Positions 53,227 through 63,202 of a stretch of 64,000 bases of DNA are shown piece after piece. The notes below the pieces were generated by a model that did no database searches, had not been told where the DNA came from, and worked only from the letters and a program-made list of their open reading frames with translations. Made by a program: the position numbers and the translations under genes. The first letter of the stretch is position 1. Each line of letters begins with the position of its first letter. The DNA comes from Pseudophaeobacter profundi (GTDB taxonomy: Bacteria; Pseudomonadota; Alphaproteobacteria; Rhodobacterales; Rhodobacteraceae), in contig NZ_JARJEF010000010.1 of the NCBI RefSeq assembly GCF_029697505.1, positions 1-64,000 on the forward strand, given 5' to 3'.

Positions 53227-54378
53227 ATGACATATGTAGGTCACTCAATACGCCTGGCGACCCTTTTAGCAGCCTTCACTATGGCCATCAGCCTGCCCGG
53301 CAGCGGCCCTGTCCTGGCACAGGAGACTGCCGCCACTCCCAAAGTTTCAATTGCTGCCGCGTACAGCGACGAGTTGATCGACCAGGTCGCCTTTATTGGC
53401 CGCGGTGAAGCCATCAACAAGGTGGATATCGTCGCCCGCGTCAGCGGATTTGTAGAAGAGATCCTGGTTGAGGATGGCGAAGAGGTTACAGCCGGTGATG
53501 TGCTGTTCAAGATCGAAGCCGATACCTATGAGGCAACGCTCGCCGCCAGACAGGCCGACAAGGCGCAGGCGCAGGCAAATCTGTCCCTCGCCGAAATCGA
53601 ATTAAGCCGCAAGGCAGAGCTGTTTCGCCGTGGATCCGGCACCGAGGAAGACCGCGATATCGCCCGCGCCAACCGTGATGTCGCCCAGGCCCAGGTCAAC
53701 CTGGCCGAAGCCGCCATCCAGCTGGCCAAGTTGGATCTGAGCTACACAACCGTGCGCGCCCCCTTTGACGGGCGGGTCGGGCGCACCTCGGTCAGCCCCG
53801 GTGAACTGGTTGGCCCCAGCAGCTCACCGTTGATCAACCTGCTGCGCACCGCCCCCATCTATGTCGAGTTCTCGCTGACCGAAAAGCAGTTGATGACCGT
53901 GATAGAATCCTTTGACACAACAGTCGGCGAGGTTGCAAACAATCCCAAGGCACCGGATGTCTTTGTCACCCTGCCAAACGGCACCGAACTGGAAGAGATC
54001 GGTCGGGTAGTCTTTGCCGACAACCAGATCGACCCCAGCACTGGCACCATCACCCTGCGGGCGGAATTTGCCAATAACCGTGGCCTGATCGTCGATGGCT
54101 CTTTCCTGAATCTGCGCATTGAGGCCACCGAAGCCCATGAGGTGCTGATGATCCCTCTGGCCGCAGTGCAGCGCGATCAGCGCGGCGATTTTGTTCTGGT
54201 GGTCGGCACTCAACAGACCGTGGAACAGCGCTATGTCACGCTGGGGCGCCAGGTCGAAACCACCGTGGTCATCGAAGAGGGGTTGCGCGAAGGCGAAACC
54301 GTGATTGTTGAAGGTCTGCAACGGGTGCGCCCCGGCGTAACGGTTGATGCCGTTCTGTCCGGCACCGCAGGGGAGTAG
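53227..54378 (+). CDS. RND efflux membrane-fusion (periplasmic adaptor) protein
   Basis: 383 aa from ATG 53227; AAGG lies about ten bases upstream. A signal peptide ends near residue 36 (PVLAQE). HlyD-type order: barrel-sandwich half VDIVARVSGFVEEILVEDGE, helical hairpin residues ~115-185, second lipoyl half LDLSYTTVRAPFDGRVGRTS, then beta-barrel APIYVEFSLTEKQL. It links the RND pump to an outer-membrane channel. No lipid-attachment cysteine is visible after the signal. Confidence 0.9.
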   Translation: MTYVGHSIRLATLLAAFTMAISLPGSGPVLAQETAATPKVSIAAAYSDELIDQVAFIGRGEAINKVDIVARVSGFVEEILVEDGEEVTAGDVLFKIEADTYEATLAARQADKAQAQANLSLAEIELSRKAELFRRGSGTEEDRDIARANRDVAQAQVNLAEAAIQLAKLDLSYTTVRAPFDGRVGRTSVSPGELVGPSSSPLINLLRTAPIYVEFSLTEKQLMTVIESFDTTVGEVANNPKAPDVFVTLPNGTELEEIGRVVFADNQIDPSTGTITLRAEFANNRGLIVDGSFLNLRIEATEAHEVLMIPLAAVQRDQRGDFVLVVGTQQTVEQRYVTLGRQVETTVVIEEGLREGETVIVEGLQRVRPGVTVDAVLSGTAGE

Positions 54379-54383
54379 CAAGC

Positions 54384-57300
54384 GTGTTTTCTTCAATTTT
54401 CATTGCGCGCCCCAAGACATCTTTTGTGATTTCTTTGGTTTTGACGATCATGGGGATCATTGGGTATTTCACCCTTCCAGTTGAACAGTTCCCAGAAATC
54501 ACCCCGCCTGTTGTCAGCGTCAGCGCCAATTACACCGGTGCCAGTTCCGAAACGGTGGAAAACACCGTGGCGGCCCCAATCGAGGCCCAGGTAAATGGCG
54601 TCGACGACATGATTTACATGTCATCGGACAGCAACGACAACGGCGGCTATTCCCTTTCAGTCACATTCGAGGTGGGCACAGACCCTGATATCGCCTCGGT
54701 CAATGTGCAAAACCGCGTGGCCCAGGCAACCTCTTCGCTGCCTAGCGAGGTGACCACGTCGGGCGTGGTCACCCAGAAATCATCCACCAACATGTTGATG
54801 ATCGCGGCGCTCTCCTCGCCCAATGGTACCTACGACGAAGTCTTCCTATCCAACTACGCTGCCATCAACCTGAAAGACGCCTTGGCGCGGGTTCCCGGAG
54901 TTGGCAAGGCAGACATCCTGACGAATTTTGAATACTCTATGCGGATGTGGATGGATCCCAACCGTATGGCAGGCCTGGGACTGACGCCAAATGATCTGAT
55001 CCAGGCGATCCGGGAACAAAACCTCGAAGTTTCTGCCGGGCAGATCGGCACCCCACCGATCCCAAGTGGCCAGCAATTTCAATATACCATCAAATCCAAA
55101 GGTCGGCTCAACAGTGTAAAAGAGTTTGAAAACATCGTGCTGCGCGCCGGCACTGCCGGCAGTATCGTTCGCATGAAAGATGTGGCGCGGGTCGAACTGG
55201 GCGCAAATTATTACAATGCCTCGGGGCGCTACTCCGGCAAACCTGCCACGGTACTGGCCGTTTATCAGGCGCCAGGGGCCAATGCTCTGGCGGTCGCCGA
55301 CGGGGTTCGCAGCGAAATAGAACGCCTGGCGGTCAGCTTTCCAGATGACGTGCGTTATGACATACCATTTGATTCAACCCGATTTGTAGATCAGTCATTG
55401 AAGGATGTTGTCTCCACCTTGATGCAGACCTTTGCACTGGTGATCGCGGTGGTGTTTATCTTTCTTGGAAGCTGGCGCGCTACACTTATTCCCGCCATCG
55501 CTATTCCGGTCTCCTTGATCGGGACATTTGCCTTCCTGCTGGCTTTTGACATGTCTCTGAACACCATATCGCTTTTTGCCCTGGTGCTGGCGATTGGTAT
55601 CGTGGTGGATGATGCCATTGTGGTGGTAGAAAACGTCGAACGTATCATTGCCGAAGAAGGGCTGAGCCCGGCAGATGCCACCCGCAAGGCCATGGGCCAG
55701 ATCACTGGACCAGTGATTGCCACCACCTTGGTACTCTTGGCGGTTTTTGTCCCCGTTACCTTTATGCCGGGTATCACCGGGCGGCTGTATTCGCAATTTG
55801 CGGTGACCATTTCGACTGCCGTGGTAATTTCATCAATCAATGCGCTGACGCTGTCTCCGGCTTTATGCTCACTGATCCTCAAGGCGCGCTCTGGACCGCC
55901 CACTGGCCTGCTGGCCAAATTTGAACAGGGCATCAGCGGGGTGCGCGGCCAATATGTCGGCATCGTGCGCCGTATGGTACGGTTGCCGCTGATTGCCGTG
56001 GCCATTCTGGCCGCCGTGATCTTTGGTTCAAGCGGGTTGATGAAGGCCCTGCCCGCAGGTTTTATCCCGCCCGAGGATAACGGATATCTCTTTGTCGATG
56101 TGCAATTGCCGGATGCTGCCTCGCTTGAACGGACAGAGGTGGTAACTGATCGGATCAACGCAAAAATCCTTGAAATCCCTGGGGTATCCTCCAGCGTTTT
56201 GGTCAATGGCTTTAGCCTGATGAACGGCTCCGGATCCAACGGCGCGATGATTATTCCCAATCTTGACCCCTGGGATGAACGCACCAGCCCCGAGCTTAGC
56301 GCCGAAGGCATTTTGAAAAACATTCTTGCAGTGGCCAATCAGGAAATCGGCGCCAGCGTCATTGCCTTCAACCCACCGCCCATTTCAGGCCTCGGCATGA
56401 GCGCAGGGGTGGAAATGAAGGTGCAGCAAACCGGCGGCGGATCAGCGCAGGACTTATCTGCGGCCGTTGGTTCCCTGGTCTACGCTGCCAACCAAAGCCC
56501 AGAAATCGCCCAGTCCTATTCAACCTTCCGTGCCAATGTGCCCAAGGTCTTTGTTGATCTGGACCGCGAAAAAGCCAAGACGCTCAACGTGGCTGTTTCC
56601 GATGTATTCCAGACGCTGCAAGCCTATATGGGATCGTTTTATGTGAACGATTTCAATCTCTTTGGCCGGGTGTACCGGGTTATGCTGCAAGCCGATGGTG
56701 AATATCGCGACACGGTCGAGGACCTCAACACGCTATATGTGCGCTCGCAGAGCGGCGATATGGTGCCCCTTGGGGCGCTGATCACCGTGCGCAAGGAACT
56801 GGGGCCGGTGGCACTAAACCGCTACAATATGTTCCGCTCGGCAACGGTGACGGCGGTGCCTGCACCGGGGCTGTCCACCGGAGATGCCATTCGGGTGCTC
56901 GAAGCCGAGGCGGCAACCGCCCTGCCCCCAGGCTATGCCTTTGAATGGACAGGAACAGCGCAGCAACAGCAGGCCTCTGGCGGGCTCGTGGTGGTCATTC
57001 TGATTATGGCAGTGATGTTTGGCTATCTCTTCCTGGTGGCGCAATATGAAAGCTGGACCATGCCGATTGGCATCCTGCTCTCGGTGACGGTGGCGCTGTT
57101 TGGTGCCTTGGCCGCAGTGTCGGTGACTGGCGGCGACGTCAATCTATACACCCAGATCGGAATGATCATGCTGATCGGCCTCGCCTCAAAGAACGCTATT
57201 CTGATTGTCGAGTTCGCGATGGAGCGGCGCGCCAGTGGCCTTACAATCCGCGAAGCCGCGCTAGAGGCCGCCAGCCAGCGCTTCCGGGCGGTGATGATGA

Positions 57301-57527
57301 CGGCGCTGTCCTTTCTGCTGGGCGTGGTGCCCCTGCTGGCCGCCAGCGGCGCGGGCGCGGCCAGCCAGAAGGCCATCGGTATCGCCGTCTTTGGCGGTAT
57401 GCTGGCGGCAACGGTTCTGGGCGTGATCATCGTGCCCGTTCTTTATGTGCTACTGCAAAGCCTGCGGGAATGGATCAAGGGAACCGGGCCAACTGCGGGC
57501 AATGCCCCAGCACAGCCAGAGGCCTGA
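54384..57527 (+). CDS. RND-family multidrug efflux pump (AcrB/MexB-like)
   Basis: A 1047-aa inner-membrane pump with GTG start behind GGGAG, five bases after the adaptor gene. TM1 follows MFSSIFIARPKTSFVISLVL. The proton-relay pair Asp409-Asp410 lies in GIVVDDAIVVVENVER and the TM10 Lys in GLASKNAILIVEFAMERRA. Two large periplasmic loops are present, so it is an HAE-1-type drug/solvent exporter. No outer-membrane channel gene follows; a shared TolC is presumed. Confidence 0.93.
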   Translation: MFSSIFIARPKTSFVISLVLTIMGIIGYFTLPVEQFPEITPPVVSVSANYTGASSETVENTVAAPIEAQVNGVDDMIYMSSDSNDNGGYSLSVTFEVGTDPDIASVNVQNRVAQATSSLPSEVTTSGVVTQKSSTNMLMIAALSSPNGTYDEVFLSNYAAINLKDALARVPGVGKADILTNFEYSMRMWMDPNRMAGLGLTPNDLIQAIREQNLEVSAGQIGTPPIPSGQQFQYTIKSKGRLNSVKEFENIVLRAGTAGSIVRMKDVARVELGANYYNASGRYSGKPATVLAVYQAPGANALAVADGVRSEIERLAVSFPDDVRYDIPFDSTRFVDQSLKDVVSTLMQTFALVIAVVFIFLGSWRATLIPAIAIPVSLIGTFAFLLAFDMSLNTISLFALVLAIGIVVDDAIVVVENVERIIAEEGLSPADATRKAMGQITGPVIATTLVLLAVFVPVTFMPGITGRLYSQFAVTISTAVVISSINALTLSPALCSLILKARSGPPTGLLAKFEQGISGVRGQYVGIVRRMVRLPLIAVAILAAVIFGSSGLMKALPAGFIPPEDNGYLFVDVQLPDAASLERTEVVTDRINAKILEIPGVSSSVLVNGFSLMNGSGSNGAMIIPNLDPWDERTSPELSAEGILKNILAVANQEIGASVIAFNPPPISGLGMSAGVEMKVQQTGGGSAQDLSAAVGSLVYAANQSPEIAQSYSTFRANVPKVFVDLDREKAKTLNVAVSDVFQTLQAYMGSFYVNDFNLFGRVYRVMLQADGEYRDTVEDLNTLYVRSQSGDMVPLGALITVRKELGPVALNRYNMFRSATVTAVPAPGLSTGDAIRVLEAEAATALPPGYAFEWTGTAQQQQASGGLVVVILIMAVMFGYLFLVAQYESWTMPIGILLSVTVALFGALAAVSVTGGDVNLYTQIGMIMLIGLASKNAILIVEFAMERRASGLTIREAALEAASQRFRAVMMTALSFLLGVVPLLAASGAGAASQKAIGIAVFGGMLAATVLGVIIVPVLYVLLQSLREWIKGTGPTAGNAPAQPEA

Positions 57528-57533
57528 TGTGAC

Positions 57534-57571
57534 GGCAAAGCGCAGGGCGTCACGGTGCCCTGCGCTTTGCC
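57534..57571. terminator. Bidirectional terminator hairpin between efflux and ars operons
   Basis: Perfect 15-bp arms GGCAAAGCGCAGGGC (57534-57548) and GCCCTGCGCTTTGCC (57557-57571) enclose an 8-base loop. It lies between two convergent operons, 6 bp after the pump stop. No long T-tract follows, but stem strength and location support transcription termination both ways. Confidence 0.75.
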
Positions 57572-57589
57572 ATGCCGATTGCCTCCGCC

Positions 57590-58849
57590 CTATGCAGAAA
57601 CCGAAGCTTCATCACGGAGCTGCGCCACCGCCAGCGTGCTGCAAACAACCATGGCCGCAGCCGCCCCGAGACAGGCCACCAACCCACCCATCTGATACAT
57701 CGCCCCCGACAGGACCGTGCCAATCAGCCGTCCAGCCGCATTTGCGGTGTAGTAGAACCCCACATCCATGCTGACCCGCTCGGCTTTGCTGAAGGCAAGG
57801 ATCAGATAGGAATGCAACGCCGAGTTCACCGCAAACACCGCCCCAAATGCCAACAGGCCCAGGATAAGCACCCCTGTCAGCCAGGGTGCCGTTCCGCCTG
57901 ACAGGGCAACAGCCCCGGTCAGAACCGCCGGGATCAACGCCAAAGCGGCGGCCCAGTTGCGCGCCGATGCCGCCAGCTCTGCCTGGCTGCGCTGTGCCGC
58001 CCGCAACAGCCGTGGAGAACTTGCCTGAACACCGCCATAGAGGATGGTCCAAAGTGCCATGAAACTGCCAATCAAGAAAAACGCTGAGCGATTTCCGGCT
58101 TCGCTGCCATCGGAAAACACCGCGTAAAAATAGACTGGGATGCCCACCACAAACCATATGTCTCTGGCGCCAAACAGGAACACCCGCGCAGCCGACAGCC
58201 AATTGATGCTACGGGATTTTGAAAACACCTCAGAGAATTTTGCCCCCCTGCGCCCAACAGGCAATCCCTTTGGCATCGCCACCAGAACCGCGCCCAGAAT
58301 AACCGCCAGGATCAGCGCCATCGCCAGTACCGAGGCGGTGAAACCCGCCGTCGCCAGCAGGCCCGCGCCCAGCAAAAAGCCCAGGCCCTTGATCGCGTTC
58401 TTGGATCCGGTCAACGCCGCAACCCAGCGAAACAAGCCGTCGCCCTGTGTCGGCGCCAGCAATTTGACCGCCGATTTTGATGACATCTTCGCCAGATCCT
58501 TGGCCACCCCCGACAGCCCCTGCACCAACATCACAAAGCTGACCGAGGCAGCAATCTGCCAGCTGGGATCCAGCTGCGTCAGCAACAACAGTGCCACCAC
58601 CTGCAGGGCAAGCCCGCCATAGAGCGTCGCCGCCAGGCCAAAGCGTGCCGCAATCCAGCCCGCCGATAGATTGGTCACCACGCCTGCAATTTCATACAGA
58701 ACAAACAGATAGGCCAGCTGCACCGGCGAAAAGCCCAGCGTGTGGAAATGCAGAAGCACCAGCATGCGCAACGCGCCATCGGTCAGCATGAAGGCCCAGT
58801 AAGAAGCAGTTACCGCAACATAGGCCGCCATCCCGCCACGCTCTGTCAC
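57590..58849 (-). CDS. arsJ: Organoarsenical efflux MFS transporter
   Basis: A 419-aa major-facilitator protein with about 12 hydrophobic segments. Features are [40 protein letters not shown] and [20 protein letters not shown], the last typical of ArsJ. ArsJ exports 1-arseno-3-phosphoglycerate made by a partner GAPDH, giving arsenate resistance. It overlaps the GAPDH gene by 4 bp, exactly the known pairing. Confidence 0.9.
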   Translation of the reverse strand: MTERGGMAAYVAVTASYWAFMLTDGALRMLVLLHFHTLGFSPVQLAYLFVLYEIAGVVTNLSAGWIAARFGLAATLYGGLALQVVALLLLTQLDPSWQIAASVSFVMLVQGLSGVAKDLAKMSSKSAVKLLAPTQGDGLFRWVAALTGSKNAIKGLGFLLGAGLLATAGFTASVLAMALILAVILGAVLVAMPKGLPVGRRGAKFSEVFSKSRSINWLSAARVFLFGARDIWFVVGIPVYFYAVFSDGSEAGNRSAFFLIGSFMALWTILYGGVQASSPRLLRAAQRSQAELAASARNWAAALALIPAVLTGAVALSGGTAPWLTGVLILGLLAFGAVFAVNSALHSYLILAFSKAERVSMDVGFYYTANAAGRLIGTVLSGAMYQMGGLVACLGAAAAMVVCSTLAVAQLRDEASVSA

Positions 58850-59844
58850 AGCTGATCCCCAACCATGCGGGCCACATCCACCAGCCGGTAGGCATAGCCC
58901 ATTTCATTGTCATACCAGGCGTAGATCTTCACCTGGGTGCCATTCACCACCATGGTCGAAGGCGCATCGACAATGCTTGAACGCTGGTCATTGGTGTAAT
59001 CGGCCGACACCAGCGGCCGCTCTTCATAGCCCAGGATACCCTGCAATGGCCCGTCAGCGGCAGCTTGGAACAGGGCATTGACCTCTTCTGCCGTGGTTTC
59101 ACGCTCCACCTCAAACACGCAATCGGTGATCGAAGCATTCAACAGCGGCACCCGCACTGCGTGGCCGTTCAATTTGCCCTTCAGCTCGGGATAGATCAGC
59201 GTGATCGCCGTGGCGCTGCCGGTGGTGGTCGGGATCAGATTGGTCAGGGCAGAACGCGCCCGACGCAGGTCTTTGGCAGGACGGTCGACAATGGTCTGTG
59301 TATTGGTCACATCATGGATCGTGGTGATAGAACCATGCTTGATGCCAAGCGCGTCATGGATCACCTTGACCACCGGAGCCAGGCAGTTGGTGGTGCAGCT
59401 AGCGGCGGTGACGATCCGGTGGCGCAGGGGGTCATAGATGTCTTCATTGACACCCATGACGATATTCGCCGCATCACCGTCCTTGACCGGCGCCGAGACC
59501 ACAACCTTTTTTACGCCCGCCTCGAAATAGGGGGCCAGCTTGGCCTCCGATTTGAACACCCCGGTGCAATCGATCACCACATCAACGCCATCAAGCGGCA
59601 GGTCCTGCAGCCGTGCAGTGCAAAGCGTCGGCAACCGGGTCCCGTTGACGGTAATCGATTCTGCATCATGACAGAATTCTGCGTCCCAGCGGCCATGGAC
59701 GGAATCGAACTCCAGCAGATGAGCGTGCATTTCCGGGTTGCCAACCGCATCGTTGATCCAGGCAATGTCAGCCCCGCTTTCCAGCAGGGGTTTCAGTGCC
59801 AGTTTGCCCATGCGGCCTAGGCCATTCAGTGCGTAGGTGGTCAT
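58846..59844 (-). CDS. ArsJ-associated glyceraldehyde-3-phosphate dehydrogenase
   Basis: A 332-aa GAPDH. NAD domain [16 protein letters not shown], catalytic Cys150 in [15 protein letters not shown], His in [15 protein letters not shown] and the C-terminal [15 protein letters not shown]. In this context the enzyme uses arsenate in place of phosphate to form 1-arseno-3-phosphoglycerate for ArsJ export; it is probably not the main glycolytic copy. It overlaps both neighbours by 4 bp. Confidence 0.92.
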   Translation of the reverse strand: MTTYALNGLGRMGKLALKPLLESGADIAWINDAVGNPEMHAHLLEFDSVHGRWDAEFCHDAESITVNGTRLPTLCTARLQDLPLDGVDVVIDCTGVFKSEAKLAPYFEAGVKKVVVSAPVKDGDAANIVMGVNEDIYDPLRHRIVTAASCTTNCLAPVVKVIHDALGIKHGSITTIHDVTNTQTIVDRPAKDLRRARSALTNLIPTTTGSATAITLIYPELKGKLNGHAVRVPLLNASITDCVFEVERETTAEEVNALFQAAADGPLQGILGYEERPLVSADYTNDQRSSIVDAPSTMVVNGTQVKIYAWYDNEMGYAYRLVDVARMVGDQL

Positions 59845-60731
59845 GGTTTATCCTCATCATGGTCTTGGGCGATGCCATCAACGGCGTGTTGCAGAGAAAT
59901 CAGATCAAGCTGTTGCAAAGGCAGGGCCGCAAAGGCCCGCAATCTGCGATGCAGCACCCCATAGGCCTGTTGAAAAGCAAGGCTCTTCTGGGCTTCAGTC
60001 CCAGTGGCCTTGACCGGGTCCGGCATCCCCCAATGGGCACTGATCGGCTGCCCCTCCCAGGCGGGGCATTCTTCATTGGCCGCCTGATCACAGACGGTGA
60101 AAACAAAATCGAACTTTGGCGCGCCACTGTCGATGATCTCTTGTATCAGTTTGGGGTGCAGATCTTCGCGCCACAGACCTTTGCTTTTCAGCATTTCCGC
60201 GGCGACCGGGTTCACCGCTGTATGCGGTGTGGTCCCGGCAGAAAAGGTTCGGAACCGGCCGGGGGCGAGGTTGGTCAAAATGGCTTCGGCGAAAATTGAG
60301 CGCGCCGAATTACCAGTGCAAAGGAACAATACGTTATATGGTCGGGGCTGGGATGTATCTACAGCCACGAAAGACGTCGGGGCGGAATTCAGGTCAGTTT
60401 CCATATCAGTTTTCATGTCAGGATCTGCGGTCGGGCCGCAAAGATCCGGGCGACCGCGACAGCAATCAAGATAGAGCGCATCAAGCGTCTGTCGCGTGGC
60501 GGTCATATTGATCTGATAGCGCTGCCATGTGCCTTCACGCGTTTTGGTGACCAAGTCGGCCAGGGTCAGCGCCGAAAGATATGAAGACAGGGTGCTGGGC
60601 TTGATCCCAAGCGCGGCAGCAATTTCGCCCGCGGCGACGCGATCTGGATAGCGACGCATCAACAGGCGAAATACCGCAAGGCGCTGCGGGTGTCCCAGGA
60701 TCGACAGGCGGAGGGGTATTGATTCTTCCAT
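59841..60731 (-). CDS. Fused ArsR repressor / LMW-PTP arsenate reductase
   Basis: 296 aa. Residues ~1-85 are an ArsR winged helix ([38 protein letters not shown]). Cys90, Cys91 and Cys98 ([13 protein letters not shown]) follow and may be the As(III) site. After a linker, residues ~130-275 are a low-molecular-weight phosphatase-type arsenate reductase: catalytic CX5R loop [12 protein letters not shown] (Cys138, Arg144) and the resolving-type [13 protein letters not shown]. It heads ars fusion-gap-arsJ. No ribosome site precedes ATG 60731 and an operator overlaps it, so the mRNA may be leaderless. Confidence 0.9.
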   Translation of the reverse strand: MEESIPLRLSILGHPQRLAVFRLLMRRYPDRVAAGEIAAALGIKPSTLSSYLSALTLADLVTKTREGTWQRYQINMTATRQTLDALYLDCCRGRPDLCGPTADPDMKTDMETDLNSAPTSFVAVDTSQPRPYNVLFLCTGNSARSIFAEAILTNLAPGRFRTFSAGTTPHTAVNPVAAEMLKSKGLWREDLHPKLIQEIIDSGAPKFDFVFTVCDQAANEECPAWEGQPISAHWGMPDPVKATGTEAQKSLAFQQAYGVLHRRLRAFAALPLQQLDLISLQHAVDGIAQDHDEDKP

Positions 60732-60752
60732 ATTTCACGTTTTATCGAAATA
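60731..60752. promoter_or_regulatory. Candidate ArsR operator overlapping the ars operon start
   Basis: TATTTC (60731-60736) and GAAATA (60747-60752) form a 6-bp inverted repeat with a 10-bp spacer, touching the fusion-gene start codon. AT-rich dyads of this size are typical ArsR-family sites. It lies in the 163-bp region shared with the divergent marR gene. Confidence 0.5.
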
Positions 60753-60894
60753 GAAATCCTGATGCAACCTCGAAACTGCTAAAACCGCCCCGGCCTCCCC
60801 CGCAGTTTCCTGCGAAAAACAATCGGCCAGAAACTACCACCGGGGGGAAAGTTGCAGTACACAGGCCCCGGCAGGCCGCAGCAGGAGGAAGGCG

Positions 60895-61335
60895 ATGAAT
60901 GTGCAGAAAATGGCGGGGCATTTGATCCGTCGCCTGAATCAATCTTCGACCCATATTTTTGTTAACCACATGCAGGAGGCTGGGTTTGATCTCACCCCGG
61001 TGCAGTTTGCCGCCCTAGATACCATCGCCTCAAATCCTGGTATCGATCAGGCTGGGGTCGCAGCAAAAATCGCCTATGACCGCGCCACCATTGGCGGTGT
61101 GATTGATCGGCTTGAACACAAAGGCTATGTCGCGCGCAGCGTCAGCACCCGGGATCGCCGGGCGCGCGATGTGCGGCTGACGGATCGGGGGCAGGCGCTC
61201 TATGATCAGGTTCTACCCCTGGTCAACGCCCAAAAAGACGACATGCTCGGCGCGCTCAGCATCGACGAACGCGCCACCTTCTTGCAGCTTGCCAGCAAAG
61301 CCTTGGGGCAGGACCGGAACCAAGACCCAAGCTAG
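60895..61335 (+). CDS. MarR-family transcriptional regulator
   Basis: A 146-aa winged-helix regulator with strong AGGAGGAAGG upstream. Core: GFDLTPVQFAALDTIASNPG, AAKIAYDRATIGGVIDRLEH and the wing RSVSTRDRRARDVRLTDRGQ. It is divergent from the ars operon and convergent with the dehydratase gene (17-bp gap). Neither position proves a target. MarR proteins often sense phenolic compounds, so control of a remote aromatic pathway is possible. Confidence 0.87.
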   Translation: MNVQKMAGHLIRRLNQSSTHIFVNHMQEAGFDLTPVQFAALDTIASNPGIDQAGVAAKIAYDRATIGGVIDRLEHKGYVARSVSTRDRRARDVRLTDRGQALYDQVLPLVNAQKDDMLGALSIDERATFLQLASKALGQDRNQDPS

Positions 61336-61352
61336 GTCAGCCCCAAAGCGCC

Positions 61353-63149
61353 CTAGTGATTGTTGCGCGGCAGATGTTTGCGGGCGATGGCGCGGAAATC
61401 AGCGGCGCCGCGCAGGATCATCCCTTCATCAAACTGGGTCACGTAGTCCCGAAAGATCTGCTGCCAGGGTGTCTGCGACGGCGGCACAGGATAGCCACCA
61501 GAATCGGCAAGCGCTTGGTATCTTTCCGTTATCTCATCTTCGGAAAGATCCACCATGACCCGGCGCTTCCCCAGATCAACGCGGATCTTATCCCCTGACC
61601 GCAAGATGGCCAGCCCGCCACCCGCGGCCGCCTCTGGGGCGGCATTCAGGATAGAGGGCGAGCCAGACGTCCCCGATTGACGGCCATCGCCAATGCAGGG
61701 CAGCTCTTTGATCCCCTGTTTCAGCAAATAGGCGGGGGGCCGCATATTGACCACCTCGGCGCCACCGGGATAGCCAAGCGGCCCGGTGCCGCGCATCACC
61801 AGAATAGAATTCTGATCGGCCTGCAACGCCGGGTCATCGATACGGGCGTGAAAATCCTCTGGTCCGTCAAAGACCAGCGCGCTGCCTTCAAAGGCATCGG
61901 GGTCATCGGGATTGGATAGATAGGCGCGGCGAAACCCTTCGGATACCACCGAAGTTTTCATGATGGCGCTGTCGAACAGATTGCCCGACAGGTTCAAAAA
62001 GCCAGAGGCAGGTTTCAGCTGCGTTTCGATTGAGCGGATCACGTCTGGTTCACCGCTGCGGTAATCTTCATAGTTTTCCGCAAAACTGCGCCCCAGACAG
62101 CCCTTGATATCCGGTGCCGGGATCAAACCAGCCTGTAGCATTTCCCCCGCCACCGCAGGCACCCCGCCGGCACGGTGGAAATCTTCTGCCAAATAGTCGC
62201 CAGCGGGCTGCAGATTGGTCAGCAGGGGCACATCATGGCCGAAGGCCTCCCAATCGGCGTTGTTCAATTCCAGCCCCAGATGGCGGGCAATGGCGTTCAG
62301 ATGGATTGGTGCATTGGTTGACCCACCCAAGGCAGAACACATTGCAATGGCATTTTCAAAGGCGCCGCGCGTCATGATATCGGATGGCTTCAGGTCTTCA
62401 TGCACCATTTCGACTATCCGCTGGCCAGTGCGGTAGGACATCTGCCCCCGTTCCCGCAGCGGTGCCGGAATTGCCGCCGATCCGGGCAGCTGCATCCCCA
62501 GAACCTCGGCCAGGGAATTCATCGTGCTTGCGGTGCCCATAGTGTTGCAATAACCCACCGATGGCACCGAGGACGCCGCCATTTCAAGAAACTGTGCCTC
62601 GTCGATTTCACCTGCGGCCAGCATCTGACGCGCCTTCCAGATGATGGTGCCCGACCCGGTACGTTTGCCGTTCAGCCAACCGTTCAGCATTGGCCCCACA
62701 GAAAGCGCAATCGCCGGGATATCCACCGTGGCAGCCGCCATCAACAATGCAGGCGTGGTCTTGTCGCAGCCAATGTTCAACACCACCGCATCAATAGGAT
62801 AGCCATGCAGTGCCTCAACCAGCCCCAGATATGTGAGGTTGCGATCCAGGTTGGCTGTGGGGCGTTTGCCGGTTTCCTGAATGGGATGCACCGGGATCTC
62901 CAGCGGCGTTCCCCCGGCGGCAATAATCCCGTCGCGCACCCGCTTGGTCAGCTCCAGATGGTGGCGGTTACAGGGGCTCAGATCACTACCGGTCTGGGCG
63001 ATGCCAATGATCGGCCTATCCTCCCGCAGCTCCTCCCAGGTCAGCCCGTAGTTGATATACCGCTCCAGATAGAGCGCAGTCATTTCCGGATCATCCGGAT
63101 TGTCAAACCACTGGCGCGATCGCAGATTTTTTGGATTGAATTTGGTCAT
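61353..63149 (-). CDS. xylD: IlvD/Edd-family sugar-acid dehydratase, probable D-xylonate dehydratase
   Basis: A 598-aa Fe-S dehydratase. Cluster cysteines are Cys60 ([10 protein letters not shown]), Cys128 (NIGCDKTTP) and Cys201 ([12 protein letters not shown]); the lysine/metal region [11 protein letters not shown] is intact. The opening [20 protein letters not shown], the [10 protein letters not shown] block and [17 protein letters not shown] closely resemble Caulobacter XylD as I remember it. It would dehydrate D-xylonate to 2-keto-3-deoxyxylonate. A TRAP permease gene lies 53 bp upstream on the same strand, suggesting uptake of a sugar acid. Confidence 0.82.
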   Translation of the reverse strand: MTKFNPKNLRSRQWFDNPDDPEMTALYLERYINYGLTWEELREDRPIIGIAQTGSDLSPCNRHHLELTKRVRDGIIAAGGTPLEIPVHPIQETGKRPTANLDRNLTYLGLVEALHGYPIDAVVLNIGCDKTTPALLMAAATVDIPAIALSVGPMLNGWLNGKRTGSGTIIWKARQMLAAGEIDEAQFLEMAASSVPSVGYCNTMGTASTMNSLAEVLGMQLPGSAAIPAPLRERGQMSYRTGQRIVEMVHEDLKPSDIMTRGAFENAIAMCSALGGSTNAPIHLNAIARHLGLELNNADWEAFGHDVPLLTNLQPAGDYLAEDFHRAGGVPAVAGEMLQAGLIPAPDIKGCLGRSFAENYEDYRSGEPDVIRSIETQLKPASGFLNLSGNLFDSAIMKTSVVSEGFRRAYLSNPDDPDAFEGSALVFDGPEDFHARIDDPALQADQNSILVMRGTGPLGYPGGAEVVNMRPPAYLLKQGIKELPCIGDGRQSGTSGSPSILNAAPEAAAGGGLAILRSGDKIRVDLGKRRVMVDLSEDEITERYQALADSGGYPVPPSQTPWQQIFRDYVTQFDEGMILRGAADFRAIARKHLPRNNH

Positions 63150-63202
63150 CGGGGTCTTTCACTTGAATAGTCATAACAAAACTGAAGATGCCACCTGGCC
63201 GG

